A stretch of 64,000 nt of DNA from Planococcus shenhongbingii (GTDB taxonomy: Bacteria > Bacillota > Bacilli > Bacillales_A > Planococcaceae): contig NZ_CP129235.1 in the NCBI RefSeq assembly GCF_030413635.1, forward strand, positions 3,286,001 to 3,350,000, in the 5' to 3' direction. Position 1 is the stretch's first letter; each line of letters begins with the position of its first letter. Shown in pieces: positions 9,537-18,925 of this stretch. The translations under genes were made by a program, and so were the position numbers. Under the pieces are notes generated by a model. It was not told the origin of the DNA. It did no database searches and saw only the letters and a list, made by a program, of their open reading frames with translations.

Positions 9537-11543
9537 ATGAGTGAATTGCAAGAACTATTATCAGATAATCTCGTCTTTAACCATATCCCTTTTCCCATTA
9601 TCATTATGGACAAAGACGGACTTGTTGTATGGTGCAACCGCCATGCTGAACGTGTTTTCCAACTCGAAACGAATTTGCTCAAAGGGCAACTTTATCCTTA
9701 TATGAACCCTGAAAAAGCTGCGCTTTACAAGCATTCTTGGGAAACCATTTTACATAGCAAAGAACCTATACGGTTCGAAGAAATGGAAGTAGGTTTAGGA
9801 AACGGCTCTCGCACTTATACAACAATCGTAACAAAAGCTTTTTCGGCGGATAACGAGCAATTTGTCATGTCTATTTTTGAAGTGGATGAGGCTGATGAAG
9901 AAGGATCAGCCAGCAGGGAACTCAACAGCTTGCGCAACGGATTGGATGACTCGTTCATGCTTCTGTATTTTGACGAAGAATTTTTAATCACGTATGCAAA
10001 TCCCCTTTTCTTGAAATTGAGCAAATGGACGCCAAAACGCATTCTCGGCAAACCGATCTGGTCAATGTTTGGAGAACAAAGCGAGGATATCCGGTTTGTA
10101 GAATCGCTCACAACTACATTAAAAGAAGGCAGCGTTTGGAACGGCCAAGCTAAGAAACTGAAAAAAGACGGCGAGGTTTACTGGGTCGATTTAACAGCCA
10201 TCCCTATGCAGATCAAAGGGGATGATACTTATTATATCTTCCTTGAAAAGGATATAACAACCGCAAAGAAAGCTCAGCAGCATCTGGAGCAAATTGCTTT
10301 CGTAGATCCAATCACTGGTCTCGAAAACCGCCATCGCCTGGAACAAGTGGTCAATGAATTCATCGAGGAAGGCAAGCACTTTTCTTTTGTTTTCCTAGAT
10401 ATTGACCGTTTTTATACTTTGAGGGACGTTTCCAATACAGATACGGAAAATGAACTCCTGATCGAGTTTACAAAACGCCTTCGCATGTATTTCTCTGATT
10501 CGGTCATTACCCGTGCTGGCTTGCATGAGTTTGCTTTAGTGACACCTCTCAGCAGCTGGTTTATCGAAGGTTTCCTGCATTACTTGCAGCAGCATCCAAT
10601 TTACCTGCAAGGAACGGCTATTCCTTTAACCATTAGTGGAGCTATTACCCGATATCCTGAAGATCAGCAATCGTTCGTCCATTTGATCAAAGCATCTTAC
10701 GCAACCATCAAAAAAGTGAAGGAACGCGGCGGCAGCGCCATTTCCATTCTTACATCGGGCGACCACGAACGGCTGAACCGGAAATCCCTTATTGAAAAAC
10801 GTCTGGTCCATGCACTTGACCGCCGGAATTTGCGCTTGCTTTATCAGCCGCAAGTCAACTTGAAAACCGGAAAAGTGGAAGGTGTGGAAGCGCTGGTGAG
10901 ATGGGAAGATTCAGAGATCGGGGTTGTTACCCCTGATGAATTGATTCCAATTGCTGAAGAAAGCGGAAGCATCCATGAAATTGGAATGTATGTCCTTGAG
11001 ACGGTTTGCGCACAGATGAAAGAATGGAAAGCAAAAGGCATCGACATAAATGTCAGCATCAACTCATCCATTCGTGAATTCCGCGACAAGGATATGGCGA
11101 AAGTTTTCTTGCAGCAGCTGCAGCTTAACGAATGCGATGCCAGCTCGCTGACCATTGAAATAACTGAGAAATTCGCCTTAGAAGCAGAGGCCGAACAATC
11201 CATCATCAAACAAATGAAACAGCTGCATCAAGCCGGCATTTCATTCTCGCTTGACGATTTCGGCACAGGATATGCATCGTTCCGTTATATGCTCATGCTG
11301 CCGATTTCCAGTTTAAAGATTGACCGTGACATTATTCAAACGATTACCAAACAAGAAAAAATGCAGAAAATGATCAAAGGCATGATTCAGTTCGGCAAGA
11401 GCTTGGATTTCCAAGTTACCGCTGAAGGAGTCGAAACGAACGATCAGCTGGAATTGCTGAAGGCCATGGACTGCGACATTATCCAAGGATATATTTCAGG
11501 GCGCCCTATGGAAGCCCAAGAATTAGAAAAATGGCTAAAATAA
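9537..11543 (+). CDS. PAS-PAS-GGDEF(degenerate)-EAL protein, probable c-di-GMP phosphodiesterase
   Basis: 668 residues and no transmembrane helix. Two PAS domains (about 10-120 and 130-245; FLEKDITTAKKAQ links the second) precede a GGDEF-like domain (~265-400) in which the GGDEF signature reads RAGLHEF, so it cannot be an active cyclase. The EAL domain (~425-668) retains the catalytic set: VEALVRW, INSS, EITE, DDFGTGYAS, LKIDRD, AEGVE and QGYISGRP. It should hydrolyse c-di-GMP under control of a cytoplasmic signal sensed by the PAS domains. Monocistronic, between a promoter and a strong terminator. Confidence 0.9.
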   Translation: MSELQELLSDNLVFNHIPFPIIIMDKDGLVVWCNRHAERVFQLETNLLKGQLYPYMNPEKAALYKHSWETILHSKEPIRFEEMEVGLGNGSRTYTTIVTKAFSADNEQFVMSIFEVDEADEEGSASRELNSLRNGLDDSFMLLYFDEEFLITYANPLFLKLSKWTPKRILGKPIWSMFGEQSEDIRFVESLTTTLKEGSVWNGQAKKLKKDGEVYWVDLTAIPMQIKGDDTYYIFLEKDITTAKKAQQHLEQIAFVDPITGLENRHRLEQVVNEFIEEGKHFSFVFLDIDRFYTLRDVSNTDTENELLIEFTKRLRMYFSDSVITRAGLHEFALVTPLSSWFIEGFLHYLQQHPIYLQGTAIPLTISGAITRYPEDQQSFVHLIKASYATIKKVKERGGSAISILTSGDHERLNRKSLIEKRLVHALDRRNLRLLYQPQVNLKTGKVEGVEALVRWEDSEIGVVTPDELIPIAEESGSIHEIGMYVLETVCAQMKEWKAKGIDINVSINSSIREFRDKDMAKVFLQQLQLNECDASSLTIEITEKFALEAEAEQSIIKQMKQLHQAGISFSLDDFGTGYASFRYMLMLPISSLKIDRDIIQTITKQEKMQKMIKGMIQFGKSLDFQVTAEGVETNDQLELLKAMDCDIIQGYISGRPMEAQELEKWLK

Positions 11544-11592
11544 AAAATCGGTATAACCCTAGTTTTACTCCAGGGTCATACCGATTTTTTTT
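11543..11592. terminator. Bidirectional terminator
   Basis: Long stem: AATCGGTAT and ACCCT pair with AGGGT and ATACCGATT, interrupted by one mismatch, with A-rich and T-rich sides. It separates the EAL gene from the convergent ThrE-type exporter. Confidence 0.9.
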
Positions 11593-12032
11593 TGGATCCG
11601 TTTTGCCTGATGTTTGAAGAAAGACTGCATGAGCACTTCCGCAAATACCAGTCCCATCGCTACTGCCCCAGAAATCATCAAGGCTTCAGAAGCAAATGTG
11701 ATGGCTTCCAGGTAATTATTTTCAACAATATTGCGCATGGCATTATAAGCTTTGCTTCCCGGCACCAGCGGAATAATCCCCGCCACACTAAAAATGATCA
11801 TGGGCATCTTGAACTTTTTCGCCAGCAAATGGGCTACAATCGCGACTCCGAAAGCTCCCGCAAAAGTCGCCTGAACCGAGTCATCCATCATGAAATTATA
11901 GCTGCGGTAAATGAGCCAGCCGGTCATTCCCACCAAGCCGCAACTGATTAAGGTCTGGCGCGGTGTATTGAAAATAACGCCAAATGCACCGGCCGCCAGA
12001 AAACTAAGAAATGCCTCTAATGGCCAATTCAT
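11565..12032 (-). CDS. Threonine/serine exporter, small subunit (ThrE_2/YjjB-like)
   Basis: 155 residues with five predicted transmembrane helices, including the PLVPGSKAYNAM motif typical of the ThrE C-terminal half. In this split ThrE class the small membrane protein pairs with a larger YjjP-like subunit, here the gene 11 bases upstream on the same strand. GGAGG ribosome binding site before the ATG. Likely exports threonine/serine or related small acids; the substrate is inferred from the family only. Confidence 0.85.
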   Translation of the reverse strand: MNWPLEAFLSFLAAGAFGVIFNTPRQTLISCGLVGMTGWLIYRSYNFMMDDSVQATFAGAFGVAIVAHLLAKKFKMPMIIFSVAGIIPLVPGSKAYNAMRNIVENNYLEAITFASEALMISGAVAMGLVFAEVLMQSFFKHQAKRIQKKIGMTLE

Positions 12033-12043
12033 TCAATTTCCTC

Positions 12044-12799
12044 CTAAAATGATAAAATTAAAGCAATGCCGCCTCCTATGGCAAATGCTGTCAAAAATGC
12101 TTCCGCGCCTTTTGATAGTCCTGAAACGAAATGGCCAGCCATCAAGTCACGAACTGCATTGGTAATGAGCAGCCCCGGAACCAGCGGCATGATGGATCCG
12201 ATTATAATTGTATCCAAATCTTTCCCGAAACCGGAATGGACAGCCAATAAAGCTAATAGGCCAATAGCGAGTGAGCCGATAAATTCAGCAAAAAATTTCA
12301 CACGGGTTCTTTCTAAGATGGTTTCCACAATGATAAAACCGGTGCCTCCGAATACAAAAGCAAAAGGCAAATCAGTCCAGCTGCCTCCAAGTAAAATAAG
12401 AAAACAGCCGCTTGCAGTAGCAGCCGCTAAAATTTGCAGCCATATATTAAACTTCAGGTTTGTTTGGTCAATTTTCTGTAATTCATCATAAGCTTGCGAA
12501 AGCGTAAATTCACCTGCTACCAATCTTCTAGAGACCGAATTCACAAGGGCAACCCGTTCTAAATCTGTTTGGCGATTGTTGATTCGGACAAATCGTGTAG
12601 ACAACTCATCGCTTGGAGAAAACATAATTCCGGTAGGTGTCACAAAACAATGGGAATTCGTCATTTTTTGAGAAACCGCCATCCGGATCATTGTATCTTC
12701 CACGCGATAAGTTTCTGCTCCATTTTCCATTAAAATTTTTCCAGCTAACAGAAAACAATCCAAGGCAAGCTCGCGTCTAGTTTCTCCAATTTGAGCCAC
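12044..12799 (-). CDS. Threonine/serine exporter, large subunit (ThrE/YjjP-like)
   Basis: 251 residues. A soluble N-terminal hydrolase-like region of the ThrE family contains GAETYRVEDTM and TPTGIMFSPSDE; five transmembrane helices follow from about residue 120, with the PLVPGLLITNAVRDLMAGH motif matching its partner's PLVPGSKAYNA. GTG start with GGAGG 7 bases upstream. It forms a two-gene operon with the small subunit. The 123-bp tandem hairpin repeat begins just 22 bases upstream of its start codon. Confidence 0.85.
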   Translation of the reverse strand: MAQIGETRRELALDCFLLAGKILMENGAETYRVEDTMIRMAVSQKMTNSHCFVTPTGIMFSPSDELSTRFVRINNRQTDLERVALVNSVSRRLVAGEFTLSQAYDELQKIDQTNLKFNIWLQILAAATASGCFLILLGGSWTDLPFAFVFGGTGFIIVETILERTRVKFFAEFIGSLAIGLLALLAVHSGFGKDLDTIIIGSIMPLVPGLLITNAVRDLMAGHFVSGLSKGAEAFLTAFAIGGGIALILSF

Positions 12800-12820
12800 A
12801 GGCTTCCTCCCCTAACTTTC

Positions 12821-13066
12821 ATCCCGCTTTAACGGTCAGTACGGCTTCCGCTTTTCCGAGCGGAAGATCCACTGTCCGTAAAAGTCCGATTGGTTCAACT
12901 AGCACTCTGCGGGGACGCAGCCCCGCTGAGTGAGTTTCACTTTATCCCGCTTTAACGGTCAGTACGGCTTCCGCTTTTCCGAGCGGAAGATCCACTGTCC
13001 GTAAAAGTCCGATTGGTTCAACTAGCACTCTGCGGGGACGCAGCCCCGCTGAGTGAGTTTCACTTT
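12821..13066. repeat. Two tandem 123-bp double-hairpin units
   Basis: Bases 12821-12943 are repeated identically at 12944-13066. Each unit has hairpin I (inner stem CTTCCGCT/AGCGGAAG, outer arms ACGGtCAGT/ACTGtCCGT, first copy 12832-12879) and hairpin II (first copy 12880-12945), in which AAAAGTCCGATTGGTTCAAC and AGTTTCACTTTAT flank a stem CACTCTGCGGGG/CCCCGCTGAGTG. A 66-bp relative of hairpin II lies at 51390. It occupies most of the 357-bp gap between the adhB-like and ThrE genes. No ORF. Confidence 0.9.
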
Positions 13067-13092
13067 ATCTCTCATCATAACGTATTTGGGCC

Positions 13093-13128
13093 AAAAATTA
13101 AACGCCCCAAGCCATATGGGGCGCTTAA
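13093..13128 (-). terminator. Terminator after the AdhB-like gene
   Basis: Minus-strand stem AGCGCCCCA/TGGGGCGTT (one G-T pair) with a seven-base loop and T-rich 3' side. It isolates the dehydrogenase gene from the downstream repeat and exporter operon. Confidence 0.7.
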
Positions 13129-13156
13129 TCTAATAAGTTTTAGCATGTTTGTGACG

Positions 13157-14296
13157 TTACGGTTTTAAGACTACTTTTGTACAATCATCTGTATGGTCAT
13201 TGAAAATTTTATAGGCATCGCTTGCTTCCTCAAGCGGCATGATATGCGAAATGATTTCACGCGGATCGAATTCACCATTTTCAATCTTTTCGTAAAGCAT
13301 TGGCATCAAATGGATAACTGGTGCCTGTCCCATTTTCAGTGTAATATTGCGTTCAAAAAGATGGCCTAACGGGAACTGATTATAGTTTAAACCATAAACC
13401 CCGGTTAACTGGATAACCCCGAATTTACTAACTGCATCTTTGGCAGTTTTAATCGCACTAAGTGTACCGCCTTGAAGGAACAATTTTTGCTGAACTGCTT
13501 CAGCCGGGGATTTTTTGCCGTCCATCCCTACACAATCAATGACGACGCGCGCTCCTCCGCTTGTGATTTCATGGATGAACGCCCCCATATTATCATGCTG
13601 CGAGAAATCAAATACTTCTACATTATTGATTTTTTTAGCCAGATTCATACGATATGGAATTTCATCAATGGCAATAACCCGCTTAGCGCCCTGCATCCAG
13701 GCAAATTTCTGAGCCATCAGACCAACCGGTCCGCAACCTAAAACAACCACAGTATCTCCTTGCCGTACTCCTGCATTCTCCACACTCCACCAAGCCGTTG
13801 GCAAAACATCCGATAAGAACAGCAATGATTCGTCTTCAAGTTCTGATGATTCCGGAATCACTAAAGGCATGAAATTTCCATAAGGGACACGCAAATACTC
13901 AGCTTGTCCTCCTTGATAGTCGCCATAGCGCTCAGTCAGTCCTAAATAACCGCCGGTATCGAAATGAGGGTTGCCATTTGAGTTGTCGCACTGGCTCTCC
14001 ATGTCATGGCTGCAGTAGAAACACTGGCCGCAACTTACGTTAAACGGCAATACAATACGGTCGCCTTTTTTCACTTTTGTCACTCCAGGGCCGACTTCTT
14101 CAACTATCCCCATCGGCTCATGGCCAATGACCGTGTCTTTTGTCGTCGGCAGCGCCCCTTGATAAATATGCAAATCCGTTCCACAGATTGCCGTTGAAGT
14201 AATTTTGACAATAATGTCTTCTCTTTTCTGGATTTCTGGATCTTTCACGTTTTTGACTTTCATATCTTTCGTGCCTTGAAAAGTTACCGCTTTCAT
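13157..14296 (-). CDS. adhB: Zinc-dependent medium-chain alcohol dehydrogenase, AdhB-like
   Basis: 379 residues. Catalytic zinc ligands Cys38 (TAICGTDLH), His59-Glu60 (IGHEPMG); structural zinc cysteines 89, 92, 95 and 103 (CGQCFYC...C); NAD-binding GCGPVGLMAQ near 187. The whole chain resembles what I know of Bacillus subtilis AdhB and glutathione-independent formaldehyde-dehydrogenase-like enzymes (VIDCVGMDGK, QAPVIHLMP). It probably oxidises short alcohols or aldehydes with NAD(P). A GGAGGG site precedes the ATG. A sigma-B-like promoter lies 37 bases upstream, consistent with a stress role. Confidence 0.85.
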   Translation of the reverse strand: MKAVTFQGTKDMKVKNVKDPEIQKREDIIVKITSTAICGTDLHIYQGALPTTKDTVIGHEPMGIVEEVGPGVTKVKKGDRIVLPFNVSCGQCFYCSHDMESQCDNSNGNPHFDTGGYLGLTERYGDYQGGQAEYLRVPYGNFMPLVIPESSELEDESLLFLSDVLPTAWWSVENAGVRQGDTVVVLGCGPVGLMAQKFAWMQGAKRVIAIDEIPYRMNLAKKINNVEVFDFSQHDNMGAFIHEITSGGARVVIDCVGMDGKKSPAEAVQQKLFLQGGTLSAIKTAKDAVSKFGVIQLTGVYGLNYNQFPLGHLFERNITLKMGQAPVIHLMPMLYEKIENGEFDPREIISHIMPLEEASDAYKIFNDHTDDCTKVVLKP

Positions 14297-14332
14297 CCAT
14301 ATCCCTCCGTTTATTTTCAGAATACTTTTCTT

Positions 14333-14358
14333 CTTCCCTTTTTCTGCTAATGAAAAAC
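14333..14358 (-). promoter_or_regulatory. Candidate sigma-B promoter of the AdhB-like gene
   Basis: On the minus strand GTTTTT, a 14-base spacer and GGGAAG resemble the Bacillus sigma-B consensus GTTT-N13-15-GGGWAW. The distance to the ATG (about 37 bases) is suitable. Based on pattern only. Confidence 0.4.
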
Positions 14359-14404
14359 GTTAGAAAAAAATAGCCTATGAACTTTTTGGCTTCATGCCAC
14401 ATAT

Positions 14405-14449
14405 AAAAGACCGCAGATGCACTCGGATTTCTCGAGTGCATCTGCGGTC
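14405..14449 (-). terminator. Strong terminator after the beta-propeller gene
   Basis: Perfect 17-bp stem (14409-14425 with 14433-14449) around a seven-base loop, followed on the minus strand by TTTTATAT. Confidence 0.9.
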
Positions 14450-14461
14450 CAGTCCTTTATT

Positions 14462-16609
14462 TTAGAAATTTAAAGTTTGCAGCAAGTCGAACGTATCAGC
14501 ACTATAACTTTTCACTTCACTGTTCGCTACCGTATATAAAGTGTCTCCAATGGAAACGATGCGCTGTACGCTGGTTTCCCAGTCCTCATACGGCATTTCA
14601 GATGCTGTCATCAGATTCGCCGTTTCGGTGATGCCTTCCGGAGTAATCGTATAAATCATGGCTCCGGCTGCTTCAAAGTTCACTTCTGCACCATCTGACT
14701 CGCCGTATAAAGTAACCGGGAAGCCGAACAAATCGGTTTCGGGATGAATATACAAGGCTTTGTGGTCATATTGCAGCGGCGAATAAGTCCCTGGGCCACC
14801 AAGGATTTCCGTATCTTTTTCCAGTGGATTTGAAAAATCACTGACATCAAATAGCGAAATCTTCATTCCTCCTGTTACGATTCGAGGCTCTCCATCTTTT
14901 ACCGGTTCCAATTTGGTGTCATAACCAAAGCCGATTAAATGATTTTCATCCAGTGGATGCAGATAATTCGAGAATCCTGGAATTTTCAGTTCGCCTAATA
15001 CTTTCGGGGCTGTTGGAGCCGAAACGTCGATGACAAACAACGGATCCGTTTCTTTGAACGTCACCATATAAGCTTTGTCTCCGATGAATCGGGCTGAGTA
15101 AATTCGCTCTCCTTTAGCCAAATCCTCCACAGATCCCACTTGTTTCATGCCGCTATCCAAGATGAATAAATGGTTTTTGGAAGGTGCTGCCTCATCCCAG
15201 GCAATTCCTTCCGTCGTAACAATCCGGAAATATCCATTGTGCTCATCCATCGAGAATTGATTGAGCAAAGTTCCTGTTACTTCGCTTGAAGACAGGAACT
15301 GCACATCTGTTCCGTCTAATGTGAATTTAAAGATTTCCGTGTTAGCCAATTGCGGAAGCCAAATCGACATGCGCACATCATCTTCTACATTCTCTTCATC
15401 CACCGGCATGTATTTCGCTGCAGTCAAATACATGCTTTCTTCTGTCATATACAATTGTTCACTGCCTCCTAAAAAACCTTTTGTTGAGACAGTATTCTGT
15501 GCCGGTTCAGCCAAATCGATTGCCGATATAATGCTGTAGCTGCCTTCCATGGTTCCTGGAAGGATGGAAATGTTCTCATAAGGCATGGGCTTAAGATCAT
15601 TGTTGTCATTAGAATCATAGGTATGCGGACGCAATTCAACGCCACTTTGTTCTTCCAATGTCCAAAAATCAGGATAAACATTTGTGACGTAGTATAAGAT
15701 GTTATTGGCAAGACGTGCGCTGTTCAAACTTCCTTCTGTCCCAAATTCCCGGATCAGCTGCGGCTCTGCTGGATTGCTGATGTCATAAAGGAAAACAGAG
15801 GTTAAACCAATATGGGGCTGGAATTCTCTGACCGTGTCTTCAAACGGTATGGCAGAATACCGGCTGCCTATTACTATCAAGGTATCTCCAGACAAAAACA
15901 GCTGCTGCGGATACATTTCCTCTTGAAATTTTATATCACTTGCGACGGTCATTGCATCCGGTTTGCGGACGTCTGAAATGATGACCTGTGATTCGCTGAT
16001 TGAGTAGATAAAAGAACCATCCGTTTTCACCATATCGGCTTCATCCACGCCTTCAACTTGGTTGTTTGTCGTCGAATGTTCACCGCCGCTACTAGAATCT
16101 CGGCTGGCATCGCCGCTTTCAGCAGATTCCTCTACAGCTCCGCCTTCATTATTGAATAATCCCGGCTGTTGGCTATTCTTTTGCAAAGCCAGCAATTGAG
16201 CAAAGTAAGCTTTCAATTCTTCTTCACTGGTCAAGGCAGTAATTTCTTCCTGGACGCTAAAAGCGATTTCTTTTACGTCCAGCGATTTCAATAAATTCCC
16301 CTTTAATGCAGACTTTTTGATATGAAGCTTGTACTCTCCCACTGGGATTTGCGGAATTTCAACGGTCTTGCCATTGTTATTCAAAGCCATTTCCACTTCA
16401 ACCGGTTCACCATTTTCATTTGTGATATACAGATCCCCGTCTTTGACGGCATCGGGATGAAGCGCAGAAGAAAAGTTCGCCTGCCATCCTTGTTCCGCTA
16501 AGGCTATGGAAGATGCACTTACCGATACTTTATCGACGATAAAAACAAGTGATAAAGCAATTGCTGCAACAGCTGCTGCAACTATTAGCCAAATACTCCT
16601 TTTCTTCAT
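14462..16609 (-). CDS. Membrane-anchored extracytoplasmic beta-propeller protein
   Basis: 715 residues. An N-terminal signal-anchor helix (about 4-26), a short Ig-like domain (about 30-120), a Ser/Gly-rich linker (~150-175), then NNQVEGVDEADMVKTDGSFIY, the signature opening of the 'secreted protein containing C-terminal beta-propeller domain' family. The remaining ~530 residues carry repeated LF-DISNPAEPQ, VIDVSAPTAPKV and LFDVSDFSNPLE blades. The molecular role of the family is unknown; a surface scaffold or protease-like partner is only a guess. Monocistronic, with an AAGGATG ribosome binding site. Confidence 0.8.
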   Translation of the reverse strand: MKKRSIWLIVAAAVAAIALSLVFIVDKVSVSASSIALAEQGWQANFSSALHPDAVKDGDLYITNENGEPVEVEMALNNNGKTVEIPQIPVGEYKLHIKKSALKGNLLKSLDVKEIAFSVQEEITALTSEEELKAYFAQLLALQKNSQQPGLFNNEGGAVEESAESGDASRDSSSGGEHSTTNNQVEGVDEADMVKTDGSFIYSISESQVIISDVRKPDAMTVASDIKFQEEMYPQQLFLSGDTLIVIGSRYSAIPFEDTVREFQPHIGLTSVFLYDISNPAEPQLIREFGTEGSLNSARLANNILYYVTNVYPDFWTLEEQSGVELRPHTYDSNDNNDLKPMPYENISILPGTMEGSYSIISAIDLAEPAQNTVSTKGFLGGSEQLYMTEESMYLTAAKYMPVDEENVEDDVRMSIWLPQLANTEIFKFTLDGTDVQFLSSSEVTGTLLNQFSMDEHNGYFRIVTTEGIAWDEAAPSKNHLFILDSGMKQVGSVEDLAKGERIYSARFIGDKAYMVTFKETDPLFVIDVSAPTAPKVLGELKIPGFSNYLHPLDENHLIGFGYDTKLEPVKDGEPRIVTGGMKISLFDVSDFSNPLEKDTEILGGPGTYSPLQYDHKALYIHPETDLFGFPVTLYGESDGAEVNFEAAGAMIYTITPEGITETANLMTASEMPYEDWETSVQRIVSIGDTLYTVANSEVKSYSADTFDLLQTLNF

Positions 16610-16668
16610 TTTCGCCTACATCCTTTCAATCCGCTCTTTTTCCATTAGACAGAAAAAATCTGAAAAAG

Positions 16669-17865
16669 TTACAGAATTCCTTGGATATTTTTCAAACTCA
16701 ATTGAAAAGCACGGAAGAACATTTCAGGAGAATGTTCTGCTTTTCCGCCGCCTTGGACAAACTGTGCATTGCCGCCGCCTTTTCCATCCGTCAGCAACAG
16801 CAGTTCTTTCAATACATTTCTCATGTCCCCTTCCGCTTCTTCACCCTTAGCGCAAACAAAGCGGATGTTTTCTTCTTCTGCAATCAAAAACAGTAAAATC
16901 GCTGAAGGCTGTTTGGCGATTGCCAGACGCGCCAGCTGCTGAACTTCTTTTACCGAACGATTGTGGAATACTTGCTGGATCAGTCCCGTATCATCTTCCG
17001 GCTGGATGGCCTCTGCTTCCGCTTCCAGCAATTGGGTTCGAAGTTCTTTCAGCGCTTTCTCATTTCCCACTTTTTCTTTCAGCAGCAAAGCTGCAGCTTC
17101 CGGAAGTTCCTGTACCGGGGCATTCAGCTGCTGGACCAATTCGTCCGTCGTTTCAACCAAATGCCGGAAATAATCCATTGCCCGGTTTCCGCATAAGAAA
17201 TATACGCGTGTGCCGCCTTTCGCTTTTTCCGTGCCGATGATCTTAATCATCGCGATATCCGCTGTATTTTTAGGATGGGTTCCTCCGCAAGCGTTAAGGT
17301 CCACACCTTCAATTTTCACCAACCGGATCTCCCCTGTCACAGCAGGAGTTTTTCTCAGCTCCAAGTTTTTTGCCTGCTCATTGGAAACCCATTCCGTGCT
17401 GATTGGCAGATGCTGCCGAATGACCTCATTTGCCGCGGTCTCCGCTTCCAGCAGCTGTTCTTTGGAAACTTGAGGTGTATCCAAGTCAATTGAGACCCTT
17501 TCCTCTCCCAAATGGAAGCTGGAAGTCTTCATGCCATAGCCATCATCAAAAACCGCACTGAGAACGTGCTGGCCGGCATGCTGCTGCATATGATCCCATC
17601 TGCGTTTCCAGTCCAGTTCAGCCGGAAAAGTGCCTTCAGTCAGCTTAAAGTCCGTATAATGGCGAATTTCTCCATCGGCTGTCTGAACATCCAGAACGTT
17701 GGCATCTCCAATTGTGCCGGTATCCGCCGGCTGGCCTCCGCCTTCAGGGTAAAAACAAGTCTGATCCAAAATAGCAAATATCCCTTTTGCATCTTCACCT
17801 GTCTGAGTGACTGTAACAGGCACCTTGGCCAGCTCAGAATCCTCGTAATAAAGTTTCGACGTCAT
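16669..17865 (-). CDS. alaX: Alanyl-tRNA editing protein AlaX-L with DHHA1 domain
   Basis: 398 residues. It lacks the AlaRS aminoacylation domain but has the editing domain zinc motif His96-x3-His100 (QHAGQH) and Cys193-GGT-His197 (CGGTH), followed by a coiled region and a C-terminal DHHA1 domain ending GGKGGGNAQFVQGGG. This is the AlaX-long type, which in trans deacylates Ser-tRNA(Ala) or Gly-tRNA(Ala) and so protects translation fidelity. The ATG has AGAAGG upstream. Divergent from the lipid kinase gene. Confidence 0.9.
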   Translation of the reverse strand: MTSKLYYEDSELAKVPVTVTQTGEDAKGIFAILDQTCFYPEGGGQPADTGTIGDANVLDVQTADGEIRHYTDFKLTEGTFPAELDWKRRWDHMQQHAGQHVLSAVFDDGYGMKTSSFHLGEERVSIDLDTPQVSKEQLLEAETAANEVIRQHLPISTEWVSNEQAKNLELRKTPAVTGEIRLVKIEGVDLNACGGTHPKNTADIAMIKIIGTEKAKGGTRVYFLCGNRAMDYFRHLVETTDELVQQLNAPVQELPEAAALLLKEKVGNEKALKELRTQLLEAEAEAIQPEDDTGLIQQVFHNRSVKEVQQLARLAIAKQPSAILLFLIAEEENIRFVCAKGEEAEGDMRNVLKELLLLTDGKGGGNAQFVQGGGKAEHSPEMFFRAFQLSLKNIQGIL

Positions 17866-17971
17866 GAAAATATACCTTCTTTCTTTTGAATGACTGATTG
17901 CACTGCATAGTTTATGATTGAATGATTAGTGGAAAATGAATACTAACACGAGATTTAAGGAGGTTTAATGC

Positions 17972-18886
17972 ATGCCGAGATTTGGGCGTTCGGTCTTATT
18001 GTATAACGGAGCGGCAGGAGCAGCAACGTCCGAGGCGGTACTTCCTTTAGCCGTACCGGCTCTCGCCAGGGCGTCAAAAAAGCTGGAACTCATCCAAACA
18101 CATTCTAAAGAGGAATTTGAAGAAGCCTGTAAAAATTCATCTGGTGCTGCAGACGTCCTTTTTGTTGCCGGAGGAGATGGAACTGTCCATTCAGCTGTCC
18201 AAGTACTTTCCAGCGTAGAAGAACCCCCTATTCTCGGCATCATTCCAAGCGGTACCTGCAATGATTTTGCGCGTACACTTACTATTTCAATGGCACTCGA
18301 CACAGCTGCCGAAGAGTTGGTCAGCGGGGAGATTAAGGAAATCGATTCTGCCCAGATCAATGAACATTCGTTTTTAAACTTTGCCGGCATCGGCTTGATT
18401 GCTGACGCTTCGATGAATATTGATCCGGATTTAAAAGAGCGCTACGGTAAATTGAGTTATTTTATGAGTGCCCTTCAAACGATGCGCCAATCCGAATCTT
18501 TTTCTATCTTTATGGAAATTGATGGCGTTCATTATATCGAGGAAGGAGTGGCAGTGCTGGTGATGAATGGAAAATCGATTGGCACCCACACATTTCCACT
18601 CGCCACAATTGATCCTGCTGATGGCTTGCTTGATATTTTCATCATCCAGACATCCTCACTTGCAGCGATTCGGGAGTGGTTCTCGCTTTCCCAGCCGGAT
18701 GTCTCCCCGGAAGAACTGGACCATATCACGCATCATCAAGGAAAACACATCACCATCCGGACAGAACAGGAAATGGAAGTGGATACTGACGGGGAGATTT
18801 ATTTGAAAACGCCTGTAACTATTCAAATCCAGCCAAAAAGACTGCAAATGCTTGTGCCAAAAACAGCAGAAGAAACAGCTATTTAA
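17972..18886 (+). CDS. Diacylglycerol/lipid kinase family protein (YegS/DgkB superfamily)
   Basis: 304 residues. The nucleotide-binding GGDGT at 67-71 and PSGTCNDFAR (~93-101) define the DAGK catalytic domain; the C-terminal beta-sandwich contains VDTDGE. DgkB normally has GTANDFAR, so this is closer to the YtlR/YegS-type paralogues, whose lipid substrate is less certain. AAGGAGG lies 8 bases before the ATG at 17972; an ATG four bases earlier is out of frame. Confidence 0.85.
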   Translation: MPRFGRSVLLYNGAAGAATSEAVLPLAVPALARASKKLELIQTHSKEEFEEACKNSSGAADVLFVAGGDGTVHSAVQVLSSVEEPPILGIIPSGTCNDFARTLTISMALDTAAEELVSGEIKEIDSAQINEHSFLNFAGIGLIADASMNIDPDLKERYGKLSYFMSALQTMRQSESFSIFMEIDGVHYIEEGVAVLVMNGKSIGTHTFPLATIDPADGLLDIFIIQTSSLAAIREWFSLSQPDVSPEELDHITHHQGKHITIRTEQEMEVDTDGEIYLKTPVTIQIQPKRLQMLVPKTAEETAI

Positions 18887-18891
18887 CGCAA

Positions 18892-18925
18892 AAAAGGATG
18901 GCCGCCAAAGCGGCCATCCTTTTTC
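18892..18925. terminator. Bidirectional terminator
   Basis: 10-bp stem GGATGGCCGC/GCGGCCATCC with a four-base loop and A/T tracts on both sides, between the lipid kinase (+) and the acyl-CoA dehydrogenase (-). Confidence 0.9.

Noticed and set aside
12821..13066. CRISPR-like array
   Set aside because: Only two long units in direct contact, with no spacers and with internal hairpins; no cas genes.
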